This document shows, piece after piece, positions 24,406-33,131 of a stretch of 64,000 bases of DNA. The notes under the pieces were generated by a model, which had not been told where the DNA came from, ran no database searches, and saw only the letters and a list, made by a program, of their open reading frames with translations. Position numbers and translations under genes: made by a program. The number at the start of each line of letters is the position of its first letter. Within the stretch, counting starts at the first letter, position 1. Source of the DNA: Aurantiacibacter spongiae (GTDB taxonomy: Bacteria; Pseudomonadota; Alphaproteobacteria; Sphingomonadales; Sphingomonadaceae); the NCBI RefSeq assembly GCF_003815535.1, contig NZ_RPFZ01000001.1:1116001-1180000 (forward strand), given 5' to 3'.

Positions 24406-24532
24406 CATTTCGAATGGCGGCACTAGGCACCGGTGGCGCACGGGTCAAGCGGGCTTGCGGACCTCCCGGCAATGGCTGTAGACCGGACCTGCGCGTATTC
24501 GGCTCGAGATCGATCGTGGAGGGGACATGTTC

Positions 24533-25144
24533 ATGAAAATCGCCATTCTATCGGCGTGCGTTGGCCTGGCTTTGCCCGCAGCGGCTGCATTCGCCCAGCC
24601 ACAAGAGGCACCGCAGCCACGCAATACGCCGGGATTGCCTTCGCAGCTTGCCGCGATCGACGATGTGCTGACCGGCGGCTTGCTCAACGATCCGACCACG
24701 CTGGCCTGGGATGGCTACGGTTCCGACATGACCAGGGAAATGGTGACGGACGAATCCTATCCCGGCGGCGGGGCGGCCCTGCGCATCGTGCAAGGGACGG
24801 CCGGGCCCGTGTACGACAGCGGGATCAACATTCCGATCCTGGCGCCGATCGAGGAAGGCGAGCGAGTGACTATCGGTTTCTTCGCCCGCGCGATCGATAC
24901 CGATGCGCCCGCCGGCACGGCCATGGTGGGCGTGCGGTTTCAGCAGAACCGGGAACCCTATCCCGGTTTCGGTGATCGCACGGTCACGATCGGCCCCGAC
25001 TGGAACTTCTACGAGGTCAGCGCCGTGGCAGACCGCGACATCCGGCGCGACGCCATCGTCGCGCTGCAATTCGGCCTGCAGCGCCAGACGCTCGAGATCG
25101 GTCAGGCCATCGTCGTCAGCGGGGTTTCGACAATCGTGAATTGA
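24533..25144 (+). CDS. Secreted protein, carbohydrate-binding-like beta-sandwich
   Basis: This 203-residue protein has a signal peptide (MKIAILSACVGLALPAAAAFAQ). The mature part has strands such as GERVTIGFFARAI, TAMVGVRFQQNREPYPGF, VTIGPDWNFYEVSAVA and IVALQFGLQRQTLEIGQAIV, the pattern of galactose-binding-like CBM_4_9 domains. A partner or ligand is unknown. The ATG at 24533 is preferred because GGAGGGG ends eight bases before it; an ATG at 24527 is too close. The 3' end overlaps folK tail to tail by 29 bases. Confidence 0.75.
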   Translation: MKIAILSACVGLALPAAAAFAQPQEAPQPRNTPGLPSQLAAIDDVLTGGLLNDPTTLAWDGYGSDMTREMVTDESYPGGGAALRIVQGTAGPVYDSGINIPILAPIEEGERVTIGFFARAIDTDAPAGTAMVGVRFQQNREPYPGFGDRTVTIGPDWNFYEVSAVADRDIRRDAIVALQFGLQRQTLEIGQAIVVSGVSTIVN

Positions 25145-25601
25145 TCTGTGCCACGCTCAGCCCGGTTGCCGGGTCTCGCCAATCCGGCGCGATCGCTGCT
25201 GCCGGACCGGTGACGAAGAATCGCTGACCGAAGAGGGGGTGCGGTATCCGAAGGCCAGGTGAGGCATGTAGGCCGCCCGACCAGAGCACGATGTCAAGGT
25301 CGAGCGTCCGCGGACCCCATCGCTGCCCGCGCCGTTTGCGGCCCATCTGTACCTCCAGGTCCTGCAACAGCGCGAGCATGGCGGGCGGGGCCAGCTCGCT
25401 TTCGATCACGACCGCGGAATTCGCGAAGGTCCGCCGCGACGGGCCGACCGGCCGGCTGTCGATGATCGGTGAACGGGCGACGACCTGACCCGCCGTTTCC
25501 TCCAGCCGATCCATCGCATGCGCGACGACTGCGCGCGGCAGGCCGATATCCGGCAACCGGCAATTGCTGCCCAGCGCGATCAGAAATCGGGGCGCGCTCA
25601 G
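25116..25601 (-). CDS. folK: 2-amino-4-hydroxy-6-hydroxymethyldihydropteridine pyrophosphokinase (HPPK)
   Basis: HPPK transfers pyrophosphate from ATP to hydroxymethyldihydropterin in folate synthesis. The protein shows FLIALGSN at its start, SPIIDSRPVGPS, FANSAVVIE, MGRKRRGQRWGPRTLDLDIVLW (signature split around residue 100) and IPHPLFGQRFFV. No ATG, GTG or TTG lies at the expected place. A CTG at 25601, overlapping the aguB stop (CTGA), would give 161 residues, normal for the family; otherwise initiation would have to be far inside aguB. The family assignment is firm, the start is not. Confidence 0.88.
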   Translation of the reverse strand: MSAPRFLIALGSNCRLPDIGLPRAVVAHAMDRLEETAGQVVARSPIIDSRPVGPSRRTFANSAVVIESELAPPAMLALLQDLEVQMGRKRRGQRWGPRTLDLDIVLWSGGLHASPGLRIPHPLFGQRFFVTGPAAAIAPDWRDPATGLSVAQINSRLSKPR

Positions 25602-26473
25602 ATGTCCTCGCAGATGCGAGTGTAAAGCTGCGGGCGGCGGTCCCGGAAGAAGCCCCAGCTGGCCCGGTGCTGACGCGCCGCGTCGAGATCGAGCGTTGCG
25701 GTCAGCACGCCTGTTTCCTCGCGCCCGTATTCGGCGAGCATGTCTCCCCATTCGTCGCAGATGAAGCTGTGGCCATAGAAGCTGTTGCCGCTGTCCTGCG
25801 ACCCCTCGTGTCCGATACGGTTGGCGGCGACTACCGGCATGCAGTTCGACACGGCATGTCCGATCATCGCCCGGCGCCACATGCGGCTGGTGTCCATGTC
25901 GGCATCCTTCGGTTCGGATCCGATGGCGGTAGGGTAGAACAGCACCTGCGCGCCTTTCAGCGCCAGGCAGCGGGCGGTTTCAGGATACCACTGGTCCCAG
26001 CACACGCCGATGCCGATGGTGGCGGTTCCGCCGGAGGCGGACACGTCCCACACCTTGAACCCGTCGTTCCCGGGGCGGAAGTAGAACTTCTCCTCGTAAC
26101 CGGGCCCATCGGGAATGTGGCTCTTGCGATAGGTGCCGGCGATCTCTCCGTCGGCGCCGATCATGGCGAGCGTGTTGTAGTAATGGTGCCCGTCCCTCTC
26201 GAAGAAGCTCGTGGGTATCGCGATCCCGAGCGATCGTGCCAGTTCGCGCATGGCGATGACCGAGGGGTGTTCGGCAGTCGGGCGGGCGAGGGCGAAGAAC
26301 TCGTCGCGCTCCTCGCGGCAGAAGTACGGGCCGGAGAACAGCTCGGGCGGCAGCACCACCTGCGCTCCTTCGCCCGCCGCCTGCTCCACCAAGGCAGAGA
26401 TGGCCGCTATGTTCGCCTTCTCGTCCGCCGAGGACAGCTCGCATTGCAGGGCGGATACGGTGAGTGTGGTCAT
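25598..26473 (-). CDS. aguB: N-carbamoylputrescine amidase
   Basis: This 291-residue nitrilase-superfamily enzyme hydrolyses N-carbamoylputrescine to putrescine, CO2 and ammonia, the last step of the agmatine route. The Glu-Lys-Cys triad is visible: VVLPPELFSGPYFC (Glu), GTYRKSHIPDGPGY (Lys) and GVCWDQWYPE (Cys). FYFRPGNDGF and SFYGHSFICDEWGD are typical of AguB. The length is right. No agmatine deiminase (aguA) gene is visible in the window. It overlaps folK at its end. Confidence 0.93.
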   Translation of the reverse strand: MTTLTVSALQCELSSADEKANIAAISALVEQAAGEGAQVVLPPELFSGPYFCREERDEFFALARPTAEHPSVIAMRELARSLGIAIPTSFFERDGHHYYNTLAMIGADGEIAGTYRKSHIPDGPGYEEKFYFRPGNDGFKVWDVSASGGTATIGIGVCWDQWYPETARCLALKGAQVLFYPTAIGSEPKDADMDTSRMWRRAMIGHAVSNCMPVVAANRIGHEGSQDSGNSFYGHSFICDEWGDMLAEYGREETGVLTATLDLDAARQHRASWGFFRDRRPQLYTRICEDI

Positions 26474-26661
26474 GCGGGCCGAGTTAGGTTCCCTTCAGCG
26501 CGAAGTCCACTTGCGCCGTGACCGCGCTCGTCGTCCGCCCAGGCATGACGGGCGCGCCCCCTGCGGAAAGGGGCCGGCAGATCGGGGCGACGCCTCGCGG
26601 TCGGGCCCGGGATGACAAGCGCGGTCCGGCACCCCATCTGCATTCGCAAAGGAGACCAATC

Positions 26662-27189
26662 ATGAGCGAACAGGCAATCGTGGCAGGCGGCTGCTTCTGG
26701 TGTACCGAGGCGGTGTTCAACGACGTCGTCGGCGTCGAGAGCGTCGAGAGCGGCTATATCGGCGGTGACACCCCGGACCCGACCTACAAGCAGGTGTGCA
26801 GCGGCACGACCGGCCATGCCGAGGCGGTGCGCATCACCTACGATCCGGGCAGGGTGAGCCTGCCCGAGATCTACGACATGTTCCTGGGCACGCACGATCC
26901 GACCCAGCTCAACCGGCAGGGCAACGACGTGGGCACCCAGTATCGCAGCGCCATCTTCCCGCTCGACGACGACCAGCACGCCGAGGCCCGGGCCGCCATC
27001 GACCGCTGGAACGCGGCCCACGACGCCGACGCCGTGACCACGATCGAGAGCGGTGAGTGGTACAAGGCGGAGGACTATCATCAGGAGTACTGGCAGGGCG
27101 AAGGGCAGCGCAATCCGTATTGCCAGGCCACCATTCCGCCCAAGCTGATGAAGCTGAGGAAGAGCTTTGCCAACCGGGTGAAGGGCTGA
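26662..27189 (+). CDS. msrA: Peptide methionine sulfoxide reductase MsrA
   Basis: This 175-residue enzyme reduces methionine-S-sulfoxide. The catalytic motif GGCFWCTEAVF is at residues 9-19, followed by SGYIGGDTPDPTYKQVCSG, HAEAVRITYDP and the substrate region GNDVGTQYRSAIF. An ideal ribosome site (AAAGGAG) precedes the ATG at 26662, so the longer frame upstream is not used. There is no signal peptide. MsrB, which handles the R isomer, is encoded separately at 40350. Confidence 0.95.
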   Translation: MSEQAIVAGGCFWCTEAVFNDVVGVESVESGYIGGDTPDPTYKQVCSGTTGHAEAVRITYDPGRVSLPEIYDMFLGTHDPTQLNRQGNDVGTQYRSAIFPLDDDQHAEARAAIDRWNAAHDADAVTTIESGEWYKAEDYHQEYWQGEGQRNPYCQATIPPKLMKLRKSFANRVKG

Positions 27190-27254
27190 AGGTGGAACAG
27201 GTGTGACACGGTCCGGGGCGAAAAGCCGCCGGCGTGTCATACTGTGCCCGAAGC

Positions 27255-27371
27255 CGTCACCCGCAACGCCCGATCCGTCACCCCCGCCCCGCCCGGTCGT
27301 CACCCTGCATGCCGCCACCGTTACCCCGCCGGCGCGCGGATCGTCACCCTTCCAGGGACGATCCATTACCC
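27255..27371. repeat. Phased array of CGTCACCC-type direct repeats
   Basis: Within the 288-bp gap after msrA, CGTCACCC occurs at 27255, 27276, 27298 and 27342, CGTTACCC at 27319 and CATTACCC at 27364. Start-to-start distances are 21, 22, 21, 23 and 22 bp, about two helical turns, so all copies face the same side of DNA. The bases between copies are not conserved. An imperfect inverted repeat (TGACACG ... CGTGTCA, 27204-27239) lies just before it. It resembles an operator or iteron array more than a CRISPR. Confidence 0.6.
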
Positions 27372-27477
27372 GGGGCGGGCTGAGCGTCATGAATCGGGCA
27401 ACGGGCTGGGTCATGGCGCGATCCCCAGCACGGTGCCCGTGAGGTAGGAAAGGCCGGCCCCTCCGGGGGGATCGCGA

Positions 27478-28224
27478 TCACGGGAGCGGCATGGCCTTTA
27501 CCTGTTCGACATAGGTTCGCAGCCGGGGGAGAAGCGCGCGCACCTCAGCGGCGCACACGCCGTCGCCCTGATGGCTGCGTTCGATCGCATCGACATCCGG
27601 TTCCAGCCCGAAGACGCGCAGCGATCCGACCAGGGTGGGAACAGCTTGGTCCCAGCCCTCGTAGGCGTGATCGAGCTTGTAGGCCGCAAGCATCGCCTCG
27701 GTCCGTTCCTGCTCGTTCAGCCCCGCCCCGCCATCGGAGGCCAGCAGCACGGCCGCCCACCATTCCTCTTCCTGCCGGCGCAAGTCGATGACGTCCTGGG
27801 ACAGGGACGCGAGGAAATCGTAGCGGCGGACCTCGTCGGGATCGAGATGGCGCCGCGCCTCGCGCGCGGTGTCGCCAGACCACACGTTGATCGCGCTCTG
27901 CGAATGGGGCGGATGCCGGACGATCGCCGACAGATCGGCGGCGGTCCCCTGGCTCACCGCCTGCCGGATTGTCGCGAGGTTGGCGCGAACGCACCGCGCC
28001 TGCAGGGCGCGGGAGAGGAAGTTCGTCACCGCGGCTTCCACCTGTTCGTCCAGCACGACGCGCGTAGCGGCGAACCGCTCCTGCTCGCGGCGCTGCTCGA
28101 ACCGCTCCTGCAGGGATTGCGCGACGAGCACGCCCGACAGCACGACAAGGAACTCGAAGGCGAACAGGCCGATCCACTTGAGCGGCTGCGCGCGCAGCCA
28201 GTGCCGTTTGAAGAGGGCGAACAT
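27478..28224 (-). CDS. Membrane-anchored hypothetical protein
   Basis: This 248-residue protein has one N-terminal membrane helix (WIGLFAFEFLVVLSGVLVAQS, about residues 17-36) preceded by basic residues, then a helical domain beginning ERFEQRREQERFAATR, consistent with a single-pass protein having its bulk in the periplasm. It belongs to a group of uncharacterised sphingomonad proteins of this layout. The ATG at 28224 was chosen because the open frame further upstream overlaps rsmB in another frame. It lies downstream of rsmB with 92 bp between. Confidence 0.72.
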   Translation of the reverse strand: MFALFKRHWLRAQPLKWIGLFAFEFLVVLSGVLVAQSLQERFEQRREQERFAATRVVLDEQVEAAVTNFLSRALQARCVRANLATIRQAVSQGTAADLSAIVRHPPHSQSAINVWSGDTAREARRHLDPDEVRRYDFLASLSQDVIDLRRQEEEWWAAVLLASDGGAGLNEQERTEAMLAAYKLDHAYEGWDQAVPTLVGSLRVFGLEPDVDAIERSHQGDGVCAAEVRALLPRLRTYVEQVKAMPLP

Positions 28225-28316
28225 GGACGCAGACGATGCGGCACGGGCTGGCGATTGTCCATCCGCCGGGAGCATGCCCCCCGGCAGAATTGCGCGCGCT
28301 CGCGCCGGGGATCGGC

Positions 28317-29558
28317 TCAACGCATCCAGCGTGCCGCGAAGAAGCCGTCCATGCCGCCCGCTTCGGCCAGCATCCCCGGGTCGGTGCGGAGATGCCCAGC
28401 CGGCGTCGGTGCCAGGCCAGCGGGCAATTCCCCCGGGCCAACCGGATCGGGCCTCAGCGTGGCCGTGGCGGCGACGGCCTCGCCCTCGGCGCGCTCCAGC
28501 GAACAGACGGCATAGACGAGCCGCCCGCCCGGCAGCAGCCAGCCGCTCGCGCGCTCCAGCAGCCGGCGCTGGATGTCGGCCATCTGTTCGATCTGGCGCG
28601 GCCCGATGCGGTGGAGGACGTCGGGATGGCGGCGGCAGGTGCCTGTCGCGGTGCACGGCGCATCGAGCAGGATCGCGTCGTAATGCCGGTCCGGCTCCCA
28701 GGCGAGCGCGTCCTCCACCAACATCTCGGCGCTCAGCCCGGTGCGTGCGAGATTGGCGGAAAGGCGTTCCATCCGCCGGGCACTGACATCGAGGGCGGTC
28801 ACGTCCCATCCGGCGGCCGCGAGTTGCAGCGTCTTGCCCCCCGGCGCGGCGGCAAGGTCGAGCACGCTGCGCTGCCGCCCCTCCGCCTCGCCCGGCCCCA
28901 GCAAGCGCGCGGGGATCGCCGCGGCGATGTCCTGCACCCACCACGCGCCTTCGGCAAAACCGGGAAGCTCCTCGACCCGCGCGCCGCGCGGCAGGCGAAC
29001 GTGACCGGGCGCCAGACTGACCCCGCCCAGCCGCCGCGCCCAGTCGGCGGTCGTGCCGCCATCGCGCAGCGTCAGGTCGAGCGGCGGCGGTTCGCCGAGC
29101 GCGGCGGCGATGGGCCGGGCCCGTTCGTTCCAGCGGGCGGCGACTTCGGACGGCAGCGTCGGAGCTTCCGGCAGCGCGGCACCGCGTTTCGTCAGCGTGG
29201 AGAATACTCCGTGTGCCAGCCGGCGCGGACCGCCGTCCAGCAGCGGCAGGGCGGTGGCGATCACCGCGTGGGGCGGCGTGCCCAGCCGCAGCCATTGCGC
29301 CAGCATCAGGCGCAGCACGGCGCGCGGTTTCGCATCCGGGGGCAGCGGCTGCCTTGTCGCCCCGTCGATCAGCCGGTCGAGATCGACCAGCCAGCGCAGC
29401 ACCTCGCCGGCGATGGCGTGGGCGAGCGCGCGGTCCGCGACATGCGGTAATCCGTTGGCCGCGCCGCCCGCCTGCTCCAGCGTCTCGCCCCGGCGCAGCA
29501 CGGCGTCGAGCATCTTGAGCGCGGCGCGGCGCGCGGGGAAACCGGGATTGTCGGACAT
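28317..29558 (-). CDS. rsmB: 16S rRNA (cytosine-C5)-methyltransferase RsmB-like
   Basis: The 413-residue product has an N-terminal NusB-like RNA-binding domain (residues 1-130) and a Rossmann methyltransferase domain with the SAM motif DLAAAPGGKTLQLAA, DALAWEPDRHYDAILLDAPCTATGTCRRHPD (holding the PC release cysteine, split here) and YAVCSLERAEGE with the catalytic Cys. RsmB methylates C967 of 16S rRNA. The ATG at 29558 sits 54 bp from the divergent sdhAF4 gene. Assignment within the RsmB/NOP family rests on the NusB domain. Confidence 0.9.
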   Translation of the reverse strand: MSDNPGFPARRAALKMLDAVLRRGETLEQAGGAANGLPHVADRALAHAIAGEVLRWLVDLDRLIDGATRQPLPPDAKPRAVLRLMLAQWLRLGTPPHAVIATALPLLDGGPRRLAHGVFSTLTKRGAALPEAPTLPSEVAARWNERARPIAAALGEPPPLDLTLRDGGTTADWARRLGGVSLAPGHVRLPRGARVEELPGFAEGAWWVQDIAAAIPARLLGPGEAEGRQRSVLDLAAAPGGKTLQLAAAGWDVTALDVSARRMERLSANLARTGLSAEMLVEDALAWEPDRHYDAILLDAPCTATGTCRRHPDVLHRIGPRQIEQMADIQRRLLERASGWLLPGGRLVYAVCSLERAEGEAVAATATLRPDPVGPGELPAGLAPTPAGHLRTDPGMLAEAGGMDGFFAARWMR

Positions 29559-29612
29559 GGGGGCGCGATAGGCGCAGTTGCGCGCGCACGCCAGCCTCCC
29601 CATGTCCGGCAG

Positions 29613-29810
29613 ATGACCGACCGATCCGCCAAGCGCCCCCAGGGTTTCGTCAAGCCGGACTACTGGACCGACGATCCGCCGCCCCGACCCAACCCCGCCA
29701 CGCCGGCCGAGCGGGCGGAGGAAAAGGCGCAGGCGGAGGACAGCAAGGACGGCCTCAGCCCGACGCGCTACGGCGACTGGGTCATCAAGGGCATCGCGAT
29801 CGACTTCTGA
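29613..29810 (+). CDS. Succinate dehydrogenase assembly factor 4 family protein (DUF1674)
   Basis: This 65-residue protein ends SPTRYGDWVIKGIAIDF, nearly invariant in DUF1674/SdhAF4 proteins, which bind flavinylated SdhA and protect it before it joins the complex. The N-terminal half is charged and probably disordered. It is divergent from rsmB and convergent with hemH, whose stop is 13 bp away. The succinate dehydrogenase genes are not in the window. Confidence 0.9.
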   Translation: MTDRSAKRPQGFVKPDYWTDDPPPRPNPATPAERAEEKAQAEDSKDGLSPTRYGDWVIKGIAIDF

Positions 29811-29822
29811 CGATCGGCGAAG

Positions 29823-30845
29823 TCAGATCCAGCCGGACAGTTCGCGCCGCACGATCGCCTCCAGCATGGTCATGCCCGCATCGCCCGCATTGAGGCAGTC
29901 CAGCGTGGCGAAATGCTCGCCCCCCGCCTCGATGAACTGCTCGCGTCCGCGAATGGCCAGCTCCTCCAGGGTTTCGAGGCAATCGGCGGCGAAGCCGGGC
30001 GCGGCTATGGCGAGACGCCTCGTGCCGTTCGCCGCCTCCTCGGCGAGCGTGGCGTCGGTCGCGGGTTCGAGCCACTGGGCGGGGCCGAAGCGGCTCTGGA
30101 AGGTGGTGACGATCCGCAACCCGGGGCGGGCCAGCGCATCCTCCAGCAGCCGCGCGGTCTTGCGGCAGTGGCAGTGATACGGATCGCCGAGATCAAGCGT
30201 GCGTTTCGGCATCCCGTGGAAACTCAGCATGAGCACCTCGGGAACGAAGTCGAGCGCGCCGAGCTGACGCCCGATATCGCTCGCCAGCGCCTCTATGTAG
30301 GCCGGATCGTCGTGATAGGGCGGCAGGGTCCGCAGCGCCGGCTGCCAGCGCTGCGCGCGCAGCCAGTCGCCCGCCGCATCGACCACGGTGGCGCTCGTCG
30401 CGGCGCAGTATTGCGGGTAGAGCGGGGCGAGCAGGATGCGCTCGCAGCCCGCTTCCTGCATGGCCGAAAGCCGCTCCGCGATGGCCGGCTCGCCGTAGCG
30501 CATGGCCCAGTCGACACGGACCCCCGCGCCCAGCATCGCCTGCAATTTCTCCGCCTGTCGCGCGGTGATGGCGGCCAGCGGCGAGCCCTGCTCGGTCCAG
30601 ACCTGGCGATAGGCATGGGCGCTCTTCTTGGGGCGGGTGTTGAGGATGATGCCGCGCAGGATCGGCTGCCAGACGAGCTGCGGAATTTCGATCACGCGGC
30701 GATCGGACAGGAATTCACGCAGATAGCGGCGTACGCTCGCCGTTTCGGGTGCGTCGGGCGTGCCGAGATTGACGAGCAGGACGCCCGTGCCTCCGCTCCT
30801 CACCAAAGGATGGTCTGGCGGCAGGTGTTGCGCTTGCATGGTCAT
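29823..30845 (-). CDS. hemH: Ferrochelatase
   Basis: Ferrochelatase inserts Fe2+ into protoporphyrin IX to make haem. The 340-residue product contains GVLLVNLGTPDAPE, PQYCAATSATVVD, EVLMLSFHGMPKRTLDLGDPY (metal-site His, split) and the distal Glu region TFQSRFGPAQWLEPATD. Start choice: the ATG at 30845 overlaps the stop of the molybdopterin gene (ATGA); a second ATG at 30839 is possible. The long open frame continuing upstream is only a shadow of that neighbour. Confidence 0.94.
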   Translation of the reverse strand: MTMQAQHLPPDHPLVRSGGTGVLLVNLGTPDAPETASVRRYLREFLSDRRVIEIPQLVWQPILRGIILNTRPKKSAHAYRQVWTEQGSPLAAITARQAEKLQAMLGAGVRVDWAMRYGEPAIAERLSAMQEAGCERILLAPLYPQYCAATSATVVDAAGDWLRAQRWQPALRTLPPYHDDPAYIEALASDIGRQLGALDFVPEVLMLSFHGMPKRTLDLGDPYHCHCRKTARLLEDALARPGLRIVTTFQSRFGPAQWLEPATDATLAEEAANGTRRLAIAAPGFAADCLETLEELAIRGREQFIEAGGEHFATLDCLNAGDAGMTMLEAIVRRELSGWI

Positions 30846-33121
30846 GCGAGCGCCGATAGCAGCGGCAGCGTGCGAAGGCGAAGCCCCGTCGCGCTGAAAA
30901 ATGCGTTGGCGGTGGCCGGGGCGACGGGGGGCACGCCGATCTCCCCGGGATCGAACGGCACGGCCTCGCTCGCCACTAGCTCCACGACGATCTGCGGCGC
31001 GTCCGCCAGCCGGGGCAGGTCGAGCCCCGCCAGCCGCCCGCTGGCGGGCAGGCCGCTGTCGTAGGTGACAGCCGATCCCAGCGTCAGGCCGAGACCGTAG
31101 AGCAGCCCGCCCTCGATCTGCTGCATGGCGATGTCGCGATTGACCACGCGCCCGATATCGACGCAGGCGAACAGCCGGCGCACGCGCACCCCGCCCTCGC
31201 CCGCGCCGGCCTCGGCGACCACCGCGATGCGACCCACCGCCTCGCCCAGCTGCATCCGGTGGCAGGCGATCCCCTGCCCGCTGCCGCGCCGCCCGCCGTC
31301 CCAGCTGGCCAGTCGCGCGGCGCGTTGCAGACATTCGGCGAGCCGCGCATCGCCGCCCAGCATGGCGATGCGGTAGGACAGCGGCTCGCGCTCGCGCGTT
31401 GCGGCGATCTCGTCGATGAAGCTTTCGCGGAAGAAGCAGGTCAGGCCGTGCGCCCCGCCGCGCAGCCGGGCGGTCGGCAGGGCGGTGGCGACGGGGATGT
31501 GCTGCACGGCGGCATCGGGAATGGCATAACTGGCGAGCAGGCCTTCGACTGCCATCGGATCGGCCTCCCCCGCCACCGCGTCGATGGCCGCCCAGCTGAC
31601 CTGGTTGTCGAACAGGCGGCGGCCGAATTCGAGCATGGTGGGCGGGGTGGCGATGCGCGCGCGCAGCTGGCGAATGGTGCCCGCGGGATCGACCGCCGCG
31701 CCCATGAGGCAGGCGGCGGGCGCGCGGGGGTAGCTGGCGAGCGTCTCCTGCCAGCGCGACCAGGTGAGCTGCACCGGCCGCCCCGCCTCGCGCGCGATCA
31801 GCGCTACCTCCACCGCGATCTGGTTGTCGAGCCGCCGGTCGAAGCTGCCGCCCGCCGCCACCGGGTAAAGCACGACGCGGCCGGCGTTCATGCCCAGCGC
31901 CCGCGCCGCCGCCTCGCGCGCCTGTTCGGGGGTCTGCGTCGCCAGCCACAGTTCGAGCGTGCCGTCGGCAAGGCGCGCGGTGGCGGTGCTCGTCTCCAGC
32001 GTGGCGTGGAACGCGGGCGCCACGTCGTAGCGGCGCGCCTCGGTCGGCACGTAGTTCGCATCGCCCCCGCCGCGCGTCTCCACCGTGGTCGCCGCGCCGC
32101 GCCGCACGCCATCGTCCAGCGCCCCCGCGATGGCGCCGCTGTCGACGGGGCGCGCGGTGGAAAAGCGCGGGGCGATGGCGGAGAGCGCCTGTTCCGCGGC
32201 CCACCAGGTGTCGGCCACCGCGGCGAGCCAGCGCCGGCCTTCCACGATGCGCACCAGTCCACGCTGCGCGGCGGCGCGCCCGACATCGAAATCGAGCAGT
32301 TCGGTACGGTCGAGCGGGCCGTGGCGGATGGCGGCGAAGGCCATGCCGGGCAGGCGCACGTCGCCGGCGAAGGTAAAGCTGCCATCGACCTTTGACGGCA
32401 GATCGAGTCGCGGAAAGGCGGGGGGGAGATCCTCCGCCGCGCCGCCGTAACCGGGAAGCGGGGCCGGCTCGGCGACCGGTTCCGGCCGCAGGGGAGCGGG
32501 GTCGGGCGGATCGTAGGCCGCCGCTTCCAGCGCCAGCTCGGCAAAGGAGGCGGCGTTCGCGTCGTGGGTGACGACGCCGTTCTCGGCCCGGCACTGCTCC
32601 CAGTCGACATCCCACCGGTCCGCCGCCGCCATCGCCAGCATCGCCCGCGCCGCCGCGCCGGCCTGCCGGCAGCTCTGCTCGTAGGCGGCCAGCGTGGTTC
32701 CCGCCGCCGTGGCGTTGAAGCGCGACCCCCGTGCCCAGCGGCCGAGCAGGATGTCGTCCGCATCCCCGGCGAGCGCGGGGATCAGCGGACGCCACAGCGG
32801 TGCCCAGGCGGCGGCGAGCGGGAGGTTAGCGTAGGCTCCGCTGACGGGCGCCGGCTCCACCGCCACCTGCCGCCAGTCCGCCCCCATTTCCATCGCGACG
32901 ATCTGCGGCAGGAGCGTGGTGACGCCCTGCCCCATTTCCAGCTGCGGCACGGCCACCGTCACCACGCCATCGGCGCCGATCTTGACCCAGGCGTCGAACA
33001 CCGCCTCCCCCGGACCGGGGGAGAGCGGGTTGTCGTAGCTTCGCGGCATCAGCGACCACGCGACCAGCAGGCCGCCGCCCGCCGCCGCGCCTGCCAGCAA
33101 CCCCCTGCGCGAGATGGTCAT
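30842..33121 (-). CDS. Molybdopterin-binding oxidoreductase large subunit, xanthine dehydrogenase / isoquinoline 1-oxidoreductase beta type
   Basis: This 759-residue protein has a twin-arginine signal (TISRRGLLAGAAAGG) and the arrangement of IorB-like members of the xanthine dehydrogenase family: VPQLEMGQGVTTLLPQIVAMEMG, PAFHATLETSTATA, RLRGGAHGLTCFFRESF and a C-terminal VDIGRVVNRDIAMQQIEGG, with FDPGEIGVPP near the active-site region. It would bind the molybdenum cofactor and oxidise aldehydes or N-heterocycles in the periplasm. No iron-sulfur small subunit gene (IorA) is adjacent, so a partner must be elsewhere. mobA and fdhD are 15 kb away. Confidence 0.85.
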   Translation of the reverse strand: MTISRRGLLAGAAAGGGLLVAWSLMPRSYDNPLSPGPGEAVFDAWVKIGADGVVTVAVPQLEMGQGVTTLLPQIVAMEMGADWRQVAVEPAPVSGAYANLPLAAAWAPLWRPLIPALAGDADDILLGRWARGSRFNATAAGTTLAAYEQSCRQAGAAARAMLAMAAADRWDVDWEQCRAENGVVTHDANAASFAELALEAAAYDPPDPAPLRPEPVAEPAPLPGYGGAAEDLPPAFPRLDLPSKVDGSFTFAGDVRLPGMAFAAIRHGPLDRTELLDFDVGRAAAQRGLVRIVEGRRWLAAVADTWWAAEQALSAIAPRFSTARPVDSGAIAGALDDGVRRGAATTVETRGGGDANYVPTEARRYDVAPAFHATLETSTATARLADGTLELWLATQTPEQAREAAARALGMNAGRVVLYPVAAGGSFDRRLDNQIAVEVALIAREAGRPVQLTWSRWQETLASYPRAPAACLMGAAVDPAGTIRQLRARIATPPTMLEFGRRLFDNQVSWAAIDAVAGEADPMAVEGLLASYAIPDAAVQHIPVATALPTARLRGGAHGLTCFFRESFIDEIAATREREPLSYRIAMLGGDARLAECLQRAARLASWDGGRRGSGQGIACHRMQLGEAVGRIAVVAEAGAGEGGVRVRRLFACVDIGRVVNRDIAMQQIEGGLLYGLGLTLGSAVTYDSGLPASGRLAGLDLPRLADAPQIVVELVASEAVPFDPGEIGVPPVAPATANAFFSATGLRLRTLPLLSALA

Positions 33122-33131
33122 CAGCCGCGCC

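Noticed and set aside
27255-27371. CRISPR array
   Set aside because: The repeated part is only 8 bp and the spaces 13-15 bp, far below CRISPR size, and no cas gene is near.
28225-29589. Upstream two thirds of a 703-codon minus frame
   Set aside because: This part lies over rsmB in another frame and is low-complexity Arg/Ala/Gly. Only the segment after the ATG at 28224 has a signal-anchor and normal composition.
30846-32795. 650-codon N-terminal extension of the hemH frame
   Set aside because: It overlaps the molybdopterin-binding subunit gene in a different frame, and ferrochelatase has a normal length from the ATG at 30845.
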